A stretch of 63,451 nucleotides of DNA, from NCBI GenBank assembly GCA_946188345.1, contig CAMHUI010000012.1, positions 1 to 63,451 on the forward strand, written 5' to 3'. A model generated the notes under the pieces. That model had not been told where the DNA came from. It saw only the letters and a list, made by a program, of their open reading frames with translations, and searched no databases. Both the position numbers and the translations under genes were made by a program. Each line of letters starts with the position of its first letter. Position 1 is the stretch's first letter. This document shows, one piece after another, positions 26,800-35,209 of the stretch. Source of the stretch: an uncultured Prevotellaceae bacterium (GTDB lineage: Bacteria; Bacteroidota; Bacteroidia; Bacteroidales; Bacteroidaceae).

Positions 26800-28716
26800 A
26801 TGAAGAAAATTTTTACACTTGTTGCTGCTACAGCAATGGCTCTTGGCATGAATGCCCAGAGCATCACCATCAGTTCTCTGAACCAGGACTGGGCTAACGA
26901 CTATGCCGCAGGTTGCGAAATCGACATCGACAACGACGGCGTGAAGGAACTCGTCATCGGCGGTTCTCCCAACTGGAACGAAATCGGTCAGGTTATCCTC
27001 GACGCCGAGGGTAACGAGGTGAAGATGGAAAGCCGCGCTGCCTGGCTGATGAAGTTCAATGGCACAGCTTATGATGCCACTCAGTTCTCTGAGAATGGTG
27101 TCTTCGGTGTGCGCTCTCACGTCATCCCCGCTGACTTCAATGGTGACGGTTTCGTAGACCTCTACATTGCTTCCGGCGGTGATGCCAACACGCTGAACGG
27201 CATCTTCCTGAACGACGGCAATGGTGCTTTCGTAAAGGATGACACTTTCAAGGTTCTTGACGAAGAGGGCAATGCCATCGTCGACGAGGAGACCGGCACA
27301 CAGCTTCGCTGGCTGCCCCGTGCCATCGACGTGGCTGACTTCAACAACGACGGCCTGGTTGACATCGTCACCACCGGCTGGTGGCTCGGCGCCAACAGCG
27401 AGACCGCTATGAACGGCGTGCTCATCAACAAGGGCGACGGCACCTATCAGGTGACCAACCGCTTCCTCATCGGTATCGAGGATGAAGAAGTTTCCTATCC
27501 TATGGCTCTCTGCACCATCAAGGCTTTCGACATCAACAACGACGGCTATGCTGACTTCATGGTCCAGGGTAACGTCGACGGCGACGGTCCCAAGCCCACC
27601 GGTCGTGCCTTCCTGGTTTATCAGAACCTTGGCGGCGAGGATGCCGGACAGTTCTATGAGCTCGGTCTGGCTGGAGAAGTCAGCCACCACTTCGGCAATG
27701 GTAACTTCAATGTTGTTGACTTCAACAACGATGGTACCCCCGACATCTTCGTAACAGGTGAGTGCCCCCAGGACCGTGCCGCCCTCGGACTTCCCGAAGA
27801 GTACAGCTACTGCGGCCAGCTGCTGCTTGGCAAGATCACCAAGAGCGCCGACGGCAACGACGTGAGCTACACTGAGAGCTCGCAGTTTGCTGCTAACCAC
27901 AAGGACATTCGTCCGCTCAACTCTTCCAACAACGGTACGCGTGCCATCGACTACAACGGCGACGGTTTCTACGACCTGTTCCTCCTCGGCTGGTGCACCC
28001 AGATGCTCGACGGCAGCGGCAACACCCAGTCGGGTTGGTTCCTCCCCGGTTCAGCCAATGGCCTGACCAGCTACCAGCGCATCCCCGGTGCTTCTGAGCA
28101 GGGCATCTTCTTCCTCGACTATGGCGTGGAAGGCGACCTGAACTACACCTTCACCGGCTACCACGGCGACGGCACCTACTTCGACGGTACAACGTTTGCT
28201 ACCGGCCGCTCGCTCGTCTTCACAAAGAATCCTTGGACCGTAGCAGCCCGTCCCGAGGCTCCGACCGCTCCGACCGTGAATGTTGACGACCATACCGTGA
28301 CCCTCTCTTGGACAGCTCCCACTGCCGAGAAGAAGAACGTCACCTACGAGTACTACCTGAAGAAGGACGGCAAGATCTACAATGCCTGCACCTCTTTCAT
28401 CGGTGGCGAGAAGGACGGCGTGCGCAAGGTCCTCCGCGAGGGTAATGCCTACATGAACACCACCATCACTCTTGAGCTCGCCGACGGCGACTACGAGTGG
28501 GGTGTACAGACTGTCAACGCAGCTGAGAAGGGCTCCGTCTTTGCAAACGGTGAGGCCTTCAAGGTTGGCGCCGGCAGCGGCATCAGCGAGAAGAAGGCCG
28601 TCGAGGCCGTCGAGGTTGCCCGCTACAACGCAGCCGGACAGGCTGTCGCAGCCCAGAAGGGCCTGAACATCGTCAAGATGAGCGACGGCACCGTGCAGCG
28701 CGTCATCGTGAAGTAA
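26800..28716 (+). CDS. FG-GAP/VCBS repeat surface protein
   Basis: 638 residues with a signal peptide (MKKIFTLVAATAMALGMNAQ). At least six calcium-binding-type repeats of the form DxNxDGxxD are seen: DIDNDGVKELVIGG, DFNGDGFVDLYIASGG, DFNNDGLVDIVTTG, DINNDGYADFMVQG, DFNNDGTPDIFVTG, DYNGDGFYDLFLLG. A fibronectin-like region follows (about 475-580) and a short C-terminal tail, VARYNAAGQAVAAQKGLNIV, then VQRVIVK. The last is the Prevotella sorting-like tail. It looks like a seven-bladed propeller for surface binding or a lyase-like scaffold. No catalytic motif recognised. Confidence 0.8.
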   Translation: MKKIFTLVAATAMALGMNAQSITISSLNQDWANDYAAGCEIDIDNDGVKELVIGGSPNWNEIGQVILDAEGNEVKMESRAAWLMKFNGTAYDATQFSENGVFGVRSHVIPADFNGDGFVDLYIASGGDANTLNGIFLNDGNGAFVKDDTFKVLDEEGNAIVDEETGTQLRWLPRAIDVADFNNDGLVDIVTTGWWLGANSETAMNGVLINKGDGTYQVTNRFLIGIEDEEVSYPMALCTIKAFDINNDGYADFMVQGNVDGDGPKPTGRAFLVYQNLGGEDAGQFYELGLAGEVSHHFGNGNFNVVDFNNDGTPDIFVTGECPQDRAALGLPEEYSYCGQLLLGKITKSADGNDVSYTESSQFAANHKDIRPLNSSNNGTRAIDYNGDGFYDLFLLGWCTQMLDGSGNTQSGWFLPGSANGLTSYQRIPGASEQGIFFLDYGVEGDLNYTFTGYHGDGTYFDGTTFATGRSLVFTKNPWTVAARPEAPTAPTVNVDDHTVTLSWTAPTAEKKNVTYEYYLKKDGKIYNACTSFIGGEKDGVRKVLREGNAYMNTTITLELADGDYEWGVQTVNAAEKGSVFANGEAFKVGAGSGISEKKAVEAVEVARYNAAGQAVAAQKGLNIVKMSDGTVQRVIVK

Positions 28717-28737
28717 GCTCACTCTACGACAACCATC

Positions 28738-28771
28738 AGCAGGCAGAGTCTACCAAAAGGCTCTGCCTGCT
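28738..28771 (+). terminator. Terminator inside the SusC/D locus
   Basis: A perfect 11-bp stem (AGCAGGCAGAG / CTCTGCCTGCT) with a 12-nt loop and TTGTTGTT behind. With the promoter that follows, it splits the locus into two transcription units. Confidence 0.75.
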
Positions 28772-28912
28772 TTGTTGTTATCCCATCCGCGAAATGCTTC
28801 CGACGTAGTGCCGTATTATGTGAATCCCCACATACATAAGGGTTTGTGGGCCTCTTTGGGTTAAAAAAAGAAAAATGTTTTCTTATCATGCGCCATTCTA
28901 CATATTTCTTTG

Positions 28913-28920
28913 TATATTTG
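28913..28920 (+). promoter_or_regulatory. Second promoter of the SusC/D locus
   Basis: TATATTTG followed by CAGG, 25 bp before ATG 28945. It drives the three downstream genes separately from susC. The -33 element is unclear. Confidence 0.6.
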
Positions 28921-28944
28921 CAGGAACATAACAGAAACAATCTT

Positions 28945-29526
28945 ATGAAACAGACTCTTTTGACGGTGTTGTCCCTTGTCTGGACGCTTGTCTTGGGCGC
29001 GCAGACCGTCGTTGATATTCCTTTTGAACAGTTTCCCCGGCTGAAGGTCGTGGCAATGAGCGTGACTCTTGACTTGAACGCCGGCGGCAACGTGCTTGGC
29101 AGCGACCTTGTCGTGGAAGGCGGCGATGGCAGCTACAGCTATCTCTGGACCTCTGCCGACGGTGCCGAGCTGGGCCATGAGTCGACGCTGCGCGTCAACA
29201 CCGCCGGCGACTACTACCTCCGCGTGAGCGACGGCCATCAGTGTCAGGTAACGACAAAGTTCACCGTGACAGGCACCAGCGGCCTTGACGCCCTGGAGGC
29301 CCGCGGCTTCAGGGCAACGCTGACGGCCGGAGTCCTCCAGCTGAGCTATGCCGAGCAGCCCCTGCAGGTGCGCCTCGTCAGTGCCGACGGACGCCTCGTG
29401 TGGAAAGCCGTCGCACTGCCCGCCGACAGTTGTCAGACCGACCTCACCGAACTGACCGCCGGAACCTATCTATTGTGCGTTGTCTTTGCCGACGGCAAGG
29501 CAATGGTTGTGAAACTGAAAAAGTAG
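28945..29526 (+). CDS. Small secreted Ig/PKD-like protein with sorting-like tail
   Basis: 193 residues. Start ATG 28945 (MKQTLLTVLSLVWTLVLGAQ), just after the -7 box; the longer frame would begin upstream of the promoter. The middle (about 40-105) has a PKD-like strand pattern, YSYLWTSADGAEL and NTAGDYYLRVSDGHQCQ. The C-terminal 75 residues (VRLVSADGRLVW, LTAGTYLLCVVFADGKAMVVKLKK) match type A sorting domains. It is probably exported and tethered or released. It lies 5 bp before the next gene. Confidence 0.65.
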   Translation: MKQTLLTVLSLVWTLVLGAQTVVDIPFEQFPRLKVVAMSVTLDLNAGGNVLGSDLVVEGGDGSYSYLWTSADGAELGHESTLRVNTAGDYYLRVSDGHQCQVTTKFTVTGTSGLDALEARGFRATLTAGVLQLSYAEQPLQVRLVSADGRLVWKAVALPADSCQTDLTELTAGTYLLCVVFADGKAMVVKLKK

Positions 29527-29531
29527 AGAAG

Positions 29532-31550
29532 ATGAAGAAATATGCCCTCCTATTGCTCGTGCTGACCCTTACGGCCGGCCTTCAGGCGCAGAGCCTCGTC
29601 AACCACTATGTCAAGGCATCGCTCAATGCCACGCTGCGCCTGGCGTGGACACCCGATAACTTTGGAACCATACAATGGCAGTCGTCAGCCGACCAAGGCC
29701 AGACCTGGACCGACATCTCAGGTGCCAACAGCGCGGAATACACCGTGAAAGCCCCGGCCCGGGGAGCCGTATACTACCGAGTGGTCGTCAACGGCGACGA
29801 GGCCTGCGAGCCCTTTGTTCAGACCCATGTGCTGAATGTCGTCAGCTTCAACGTCAACCTCGCCGAGACCAATGCCACCTCGGCCGTCTTCACCGTCTCG
29901 GGACTCGACATCCCCGCCAGCGAGGTGGTGGAATACGGAGTCTGCTACAACTACAGCGGACTGAACCGCACCTACACCAGCATGCAGCGCCAGGCCATTG
30001 GCAAGCAGCTGCCCGAGGGCGACTCCTTCGAGGTCACCTGCGGGGGACTGCTCCCCTCGAAGAGCTATTCCCTGCGACTCTACTTCAAGACCAAGGACGG
30101 CTCCCTCGTCTACGGTCCCGGCAAACTCGTGCAGACCCTGGCAGGCCTGGAATGGACAACGGAAGACTGGACCATCACGAAGAACGCCGTCCGTGCCCGC
30201 TTCCAGCTGTCGGGCTACTTCGGCGCAACGCCCACGATGAAGTTTGAATTCGGCCAGCCCGGCAACATGAAGACCTACACCACGTCGGCCGTCACTGGCA
30301 AGACTATGGTATGGCAGTCGGCCTCCATCACAGGCCTCCAGCCCGCTACCGACTACATTGCCCGCGTCACGGCAACAGTCGACGGCGAGGAACAGGTCAT
30401 CGAGAAGACTGTCCGCACCTGGACCGACTATTCAACCTACGAAGTAGACAACACGGTGAAGCCCGTGAAGCACCGCATCCGCTGGGGCACCCGCCGCACA
30501 CAGCTCAACCCCGACAATATGAAGGCCGAATACCCCCGTCTGCTGCGTCTCAACGACAACGAGCTGCTGCTGGCCTATCACGGCGGCGACGGAGCATCGA
30601 CCAACGACTATTGGCAGAACATCTACCTGCAACGCTCCTACGACAACGGCGCCACTTGGACAGCCCCAGAAAAATATATGGACAAGTCGCGCACCTTCAC
30701 CACGAACAACTGGTACCGCTTCTGCAACCCAGAACTGGTGAAACTACAAAACGGATGGGTCGTCATGTCGTTCATCGGCAATGCCAACCCCGAGACCAAT
30801 GACAACTGCCAGGTCTTCGTAACCATCTCAAAGGACGGCGGCTACACCTGGGGCGACCCCATTACCGTAATGCGCGGCCGCTGCTGGGAGCCCATGATCG
30901 TGCAGCTGCCCGGCGGAGAACTCGAACTGCTTGTCTCGAGCGAGGCTGCATGGTGGCAAAAGAACAATGGCGACAACCAGGAGATACGCTGCGCTCGCTC
31001 CACAGACAACGGACAGACATGGACCTCCAGCATCCGCGCATGCTACTTCCCCGGCCAGCGCGACGGCATGCCCGTCGTCGTCAACATGCAGGGCAACCAG
31101 GGACTGCTCTTCAGCATCGAGACACCGACCTCCAACATCAACCCCTCGCTCGTCCACCGCAGCCTCGTCCAGGAATGGGAGACCGGCGAATGGGACGGCG
31201 TGCAGGACGACCGCCGATGGATCAACACCAACCTGCAAGGCGGCTGCGCACCCTATATGATTCAGCTGCCTACCGGCGAAATCGTGATGTGTGCCCACCA
31301 AAACCAGAACGGCGACGTGTGGCAGACAAGCCGCTCATCCGTCAGCATCGGCGACAGCAGCGGACATAACTTCACCGCCCGCACCCTGCCCTTCTCATCG
31401 CTGCCGCACGGAGAAGGAGCCTACTACTGCCAGCTGTTCCTCAAAGACCCCACACACATCTGGCTCGTCATCACACACAGCACCTACAACGGAACGACGA
31501 ACACCAAGAACGTCATCGAATATATCGAAGGCACCATCACGGAAAGATGA
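29532..31550 (+). CDS. Secreted Asp-box propeller protein with Ig/Fn3 modules
   Basis: 672 residues from ATG 29532 (MKKYALLLLVLTLTAGLQAQ); the frame is open further upstream but lies within the previous gene. The N-terminal third has two or three Ig/Fn3-like modules (WQSSADQGQTWTDI, SVSGLQPATDYIARVTATV-type strands). From about 330 a propeller contains Asp-box turns, SYDNGATWT, SKDGGYTWG and STDNGQTWT, as in sialidases and GH93-like enzymes. The sialidase FRIP arginine motif is not visible. Good candidate for the glycan-cleaving or -binding component of the locus. Confidence 0.7.
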   Translation: MKKYALLLLVLTLTAGLQAQSLVNHYVKASLNATLRLAWTPDNFGTIQWQSSADQGQTWTDISGANSAEYTVKAPARGAVYYRVVVNGDEACEPFVQTHVLNVVSFNVNLAETNATSAVFTVSGLDIPASEVVEYGVCYNYSGLNRTYTSMQRQAIGKQLPEGDSFEVTCGGLLPSKSYSLRLYFKTKDGSLVYGPGKLVQTLAGLEWTTEDWTITKNAVRARFQLSGYFGATPTMKFEFGQPGNMKTYTTSAVTGKTMVWQSASITGLQPATDYIARVTATVDGEEQVIEKTVRTWTDYSTYEVDNTVKPVKHRIRWGTRRTQLNPDNMKAEYPRLLRLNDNELLLAYHGGDGASTNDYWQNIYLQRSYDNGATWTAPEKYMDKSRTFTTNNWYRFCNPELVKLQNGWVVMSFIGNANPETNDNCQVFVTISKDGGYTWGDPITVMRGRCWEPMIVQLPGGELELLVSSEAAWWQKNNGDNQEIRCARSTDNGQTWTSSIRACYFPGQRDGMPVVVNMQGNQGLLFSIETPTSNINPSLVHRSLVQEWETGEWDGVQDDRRWINTNLQGGCAPYMIQLPTGEIVMCAHQNQNGDVWQTSRSSVSIGDSSGHNFTARTLPFSSLPHGEGAYYCQLFLKDPTHIWLVITHSTYNGTTNTKNVIEYIEGTITER

Positions 31551-31584
31551 CTCCTATTTCTGAACCATAAAACACTCTAAGGAT

Positions 31585-33567
31585 ATGAAGAAACTCATTC
31601 TGGGAGCCCTGCTCCTGCTGTCGGCCTCTGCCGCACAAGCCATCGACATCAAGTCGAAAATCAGTATCAAGCAGCCAGGCAACAATGCCGTGACCTACAG
31701 CCTTGACCAGGTGGCACAAAGCCAGCTGCCCATCACCGTCACCGCCAACGAGCGTCAGGACGGCGACGACATGGTCTACACCGTCACCATCCTTGCCAAG
31801 AAGCGCGTCTACTTCAACTATCAGGCCGAGCTCACCACCGCCTTCGCCTCCAGCGACTGCGAGTACTATCTGCCCGGATTCTGGTACCACCTGAACCTCC
31901 GCTCACCCAAGGAGGCTCCCTCGTTCCACACCTCCAAGGCCTGGAACTTCCGCGAAGACCGCGTCTCCACGCCCCTCACGTCGGCCTATAGCCAAAAAGC
32001 CGGCCAGGGCATCAGCGTGCTGCGCCAGACGGAAGACGGCTGCGACGCCCTGACAACCCATCAGGAGGGAGAGGTTATTCTCTCCGGCAAGACGTCGCTC
32101 GGCTATGTAGGCATCAATGGCGAAGGCCCCAAGGCCCGTCTGACTTTCGGCTATCCCTATATGGAGACCCCCCGCCGCTACGTGCGGAAGCTCACCCTGG
32201 CTCCCAGCGTGCAGGCCTTTGCCAAGCTTGAACCCGGTGAGGTGAAGACCGTCACCTGGCGCATCCACGAGCAGCGTGCCGCCAGCTACGGACAATTCAT
32301 CCGCCAGACGTGGGAGTACTCCTTCGACCGCATGGCTCCGAAACCTATCAAGCCCCTCTTCACTGCCGACCAGATGAAGAGCCAGCTGGTGAAGTACTTC
32401 CGCGCCGCTTTCATCGACAAGTACCCGCTGAAGTTCATCTCCGGCCACGGCCTGCGCATCGATACCTGCGAGCCCGTGGGCATCATGCAGCTCGGATTCT
32501 GCGGACGCCCGTTGCTCAACGGCTTCAACTCCATCGAGTTTGGCGAGCAGCACGGCCAGCAGGACCTCGTAGACAACGGCAACGCCATCTTCGACAGCTT
32601 CCTGGCCAACGGCTTCACTAAGGCTGGATTCTTCTACGATGAGGTATACTTCCACAATGGTTTCCCCCGCGACGAGGATGTCATCCACAGCATCCGACAA
32701 CAGTCAGAAGGTATCTATGCCACCCTGCTCTACCTGAAATATGAAAAGGAGCACGGCCGCAAGCACAAGGAGTGGGAGCAGAAAATCCGTACCCTGCTCG
32801 ACAACTTCCTCACCCTGCTGAAGGAAGACGGACACTATGCCCGCAAGTTCCACGACAACGGCACCGATGTCGATGCCAGCGGAGGCTCCACGCCTTCTGC
32901 CACCTCGGCCCTCGTCATGGGTTACAAGTACTTCGGCGACAAGCGCTATCTGGCTGCCGCCAAGCGCACAGTGGCCTATCTGGAAGAGAACATCATCTCA
33001 AAGAGCGACTACTTCTCGTCGACCCTCGACGCCAACTGCGAGGATAAGGAGGCCGCCATTGCTGCCGTCACAGCCACCTACTACCTCGCCATGGTTACCA
33101 AGGGCAACGAACGCCAGCACTATATCGACCTCTGCCGTCAGGCTGCCTACTTCGCCCTCTCGTGGTACTACCTCTGGGATGTGCCCTTCGCCCAGGGCCA
33201 GATGCTCGGCGACCTCGGCTTCCGCAGCCGCGGATGGAGCAACGTTTCGGTTGAAAACAACCACGTCGACGTCTTCGTCTTCGAACTCGCACACATCGTA
33301 AAATGGCTCGGTGAGACCCTGCAGGAGTCGCGCTTCATGCAGATGTACGACCTCATCTACTCGTCGCTCAACCAGCTCATGCCCGTTCCCGAACGTCTCT
33401 GCGGAATCGGCATAGAGGGATTCAACCCGGAAGTCGTCCAGCACACCACATGGGACTACGGCAAGAACGGCAAGGGCTACTACAACGATATCTTTGCTCC
33501 GGGTTGGACGGCAGCCTCCCTCTGGGAACTCTACAGCCCCACCCGCACCTCTGACTTCCTGAAATAG
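31585..33567 (+). CDS. Secreted alpha/alpha-barrel-like protein
   Basis: 660 residues with a signal peptide (MKKLILGALLLLSASAAQAID). The first 230 residues are beta-rich, a likely carbohydrate-binding or beta-sandwich domain. From about 260 the sequence is helical with paired-helix periodicity and GHGLRIDTCEPVGIM, NGFPRDEDVIHSIRQQSEG, DASGGSTPSATSALVMGY, RGWSNVSVENNHVDVFVFE and the end FAPGWTAASLWELY, as in six-hairpin glycosidase folds. I cannot assign a family. It is probably the main hydrolase or lyase candidate of the locus and the last gene before its terminator. Confidence 0.65.
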   Translation: MKKLILGALLLLSASAAQAIDIKSKISIKQPGNNAVTYSLDQVAQSQLPITVTANERQDGDDMVYTVTILAKKRVYFNYQAELTTAFASSDCEYYLPGFWYHLNLRSPKEAPSFHTSKAWNFREDRVSTPLTSAYSQKAGQGISVLRQTEDGCDALTTHQEGEVILSGKTSLGYVGINGEGPKARLTFGYPYMETPRRYVRKLTLAPSVQAFAKLEPGEVKTVTWRIHEQRAASYGQFIRQTWEYSFDRMAPKPIKPLFTADQMKSQLVKYFRAAFIDKYPLKFISGHGLRIDTCEPVGIMQLGFCGRPLLNGFNSIEFGEQHGQQDLVDNGNAIFDSFLANGFTKAGFFYDEVYFHNGFPRDEDVIHSIRQQSEGIYATLLYLKYEKEHGRKHKEWEQKIRTLLDNFLTLLKEDGHYARKFHDNGTDVDASGGSTPSATSALVMGYKYFGDKRYLAAAKRTVAYLEENIISKSDYFSSTLDANCEDKEAAIAAVTATYYLAMVTKGNERQHYIDLCRQAAYFALSWYYLWDVPFAQGQMLGDLGFRSRGWSNVSVENNHVDVFVFELAHIVKWLGETLQESRFMQMYDLIYSSLNQLMPVPERLCGIGIEGFNPEVVQHTTWDYGKNGKGYYNDIFAPGWTAASLWELYSPTRTSDFLK

Positions 33568-33628
33568 TCAGGACATCGGCCTGGCAGCCCGCTGATGCTG
33601 AGCCGCCCAAGCACCGAACGAAACAACA

Positions 33629-33688
33629 ACGCCTCCTCGTCGACGGGAATGTAACATCATTTCTCAATCCGACGAGGGGGCGTTTTTT
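33629..33688 (+). terminator. Terminator of the SusC/D locus
   Basis: ACGCCTCCTCGTCG (33629-33642) pairs with CGACGAGGGGGCGT (33670-33683) and is followed by T5. Strong and well placed. Confidence 0.8.
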
Positions 33689-33768
33689 AATGGAGAATCC
33701 GTGTCCGACGAACTCATCGCCTGAGCGGCAGCCGGTTCAGCCTTTGCCGGAAATCCACGACAAAAAAA

Positions 33769-34197
33769 CTACGGTTTGTAAAGATTTTTGCCTGAAAAAT
33801 CCTATCATGATTTTCGGGCGTTCTAGAAAAATATTCCAGCTTCAGGGGCCAACTTTTTGACGATTTCCAAGGCGAGCCGGAGACTTTTGGTACAAATCGT
33901 CAAGACTTTTGTACCGATTCGCCCGATGATTTCTTAGATATCGCATCATGATTTCTTACTTATCGCCAGGACTTTTGTACCAAAAGTCTGCACGAAAGCT
34001 TGCCTTTCGCTGTCCAAAAGGTCGGATTCGTTGGTCTGTTTGTCGGTGGTTATCAAGGTCGAAAACGTTATCTGTCTCACTGTCAGCGAGTTGCGTATGA
34101 TGGCTCATGGTTGCGTTATTTGCGACCGAGGGAAAAAATTTTTAGAAAGTGGGCCTTCTCTGGGGCGAAAAACGGGGTTTTTGTCAATTATTTTCAA
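33769..34197 (+). repeat. 430-bp dispersed repeat, copy 2
   Basis: Same element as at 20170-20590 but in the opposite orientation. It contains GACTTTTGTACCAAAAGTC, an exact stem of 8 bp over a 3-nt loop, and near-repeats of GACTTTTGG/GACTTTTG. Its right end overlaps the last codons and the stop of the convergent methyltransferase gene, so the repeat may supply that stop. With copy 1 it frames the SusC/D locus. Confidence 0.9.
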
Positions 34198-34999
34198 AGT
34201 GCCTCACGCGTAGTTGCCAGAAGGCCACTGCCGCTGCGGCGGCGACGTTGAGCGAGTCTACGCCGTGGAACATCGGTATGCGTACCACGTAGTCGGCTCC
34301 CTCGATGACCTCGTGTGGCAGCCCGTCGCCCTCTGTACCCATGACGATGGCCAGCCTTGGCTCGGCAGCCAGGGTGGGATCGTCGAGCGGCACGGAGCGG
34401 TCGGTCAGGGCCATGGCCACCGTTCGGAAGCCATAGTCATGGAGCTTGTCCAGCGGCTCGTCAATCCATGTCCACGGAACAAGGAACACGCTGCCCATCG
34501 AGACCCTCACGGCTCGCCGGTTCAGCGGGTCGCAGCTGTCGCGTGTCAGCAGCACGCCGTCAATACCCAACGCGGCAGCCGAGCGGAAGATGGCCCCGAT
34601 ATTCGTGGTGTCTACCACCCCCTTGATGACCACCAGCCTGCGACTGTTGCGGCAAAGCGCTTCAAGCGGTTGCTCCTTCGGGCGCCGCATGGCACAGAGC
34701 ACACCGCGCGTCAGCGTATAGCCCGTCAGCTGAGCCAGTAGCTCACGCCCGCCGGTATACACCGGCATGTCGGGACAGCGGGCAATGATGTCCGCCGCAT
34801 CGCCACCGATATGGCGCTCCTCGCAGAGCAGGGCCTGAGGCTCGTAGCCGGCATCCAGCGCCACACGAATCACCTTGGGGCTCTCGGCGATGAAGACAGC
34901 CCGGCCAGGGTCAACGCGGCTGCGAAGCTGAGCCTCGGTGAGCGAACTGAACATCCGCACAGCAGGCTCGTCTAATGATTGAATCCTGATGATTGCCAT
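34184..34999 (-). CDS. TrmH/SpoU-family RNA methyltransferase
   Basis: 271 residues. N-terminal substrate-binding region (about 1-100), then a SPOUT domain with the knotted-fold motifs VVIKGVVDTTNIGAIFRSAAALG, LVPWTWI, LAIVMGTEGDGLP and DYVVRIPMFHGVDSLNVAAA. It methylates ribose or base in tRNA or rRNA; the target cannot be told. Its promoter box lies 8 nt before the ATG, so the message is nearly leaderless. The 3' end runs into repeat copy 2. Confidence 0.88.
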   Translation of the reverse strand: MAIIRIQSLDEPAVRMFSSLTEAQLRSRVDPGRAVFIAESPKVIRVALDAGYEPQALLCEERHIGGDAADIIARCPDMPVYTGGRELLAQLTGYTLTRGVLCAMRRPKEQPLEALCRNSRRLVVIKGVVDTTNIGAIFRSAAALGIDGVLLTRDSCDPLNRRAVRVSMGSVFLVPWTWIDEPLDKLHDYGFRTVAMALTDRSVPLDDPTLAAEPRLAIVMGTEGDGLPHEVIEGADYVVRIPMFHGVDSLNVAAAAAVAFWQLRVRHFENN

Positions 35000-35007
35000 T
35001 CCGATTG

Positions 35008-35015
35008 CAAAGGTA
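35008..35015 (-). promoter_or_regulatory. -7 box at the TrmH-family gene
   Basis: On the minus strand TACCTTTG, then 8 nt, then the ATG at 34999. Transcription would start only a few bases before the start codon. Confidence 0.65.
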
Positions 35016-35143
35016 CAACTTCGTGAGGGAAAAACAAAACAAACTCAGCCAATTCTTTCGTTTTTCGCCTGCTTTATCATACTTTGCCCCCGCCGAAAGA
35101 GCCTCCAATTGACCACACAACTTGAAAAAACATGGTTTTTTCC

Positions 35144-35174
35144 TTTGTTTTGTTCCCGCTTATTCGTACCTTTG
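35144..35174 (+). promoter_or_regulatory. Promoter of the CoA-transferase gene
   Basis: TTTG at 35144-35147, a 19-nt spacer, TACCTTTG at 35167-35174. ATG 35210 follows after 35 nt. Confidence 0.75.
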
Positions 35175-35209
35175 CAGCTGAAAAACAAAAAAATCAAAGG
35201 AACAAACTA

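Noticed and set aside
26791..27900. A 369-codon minus-strand frame opposite the FG-GAP gene
   Set aside because: Antisense to clear DxNxDG repeats; repeat-driven openness only.
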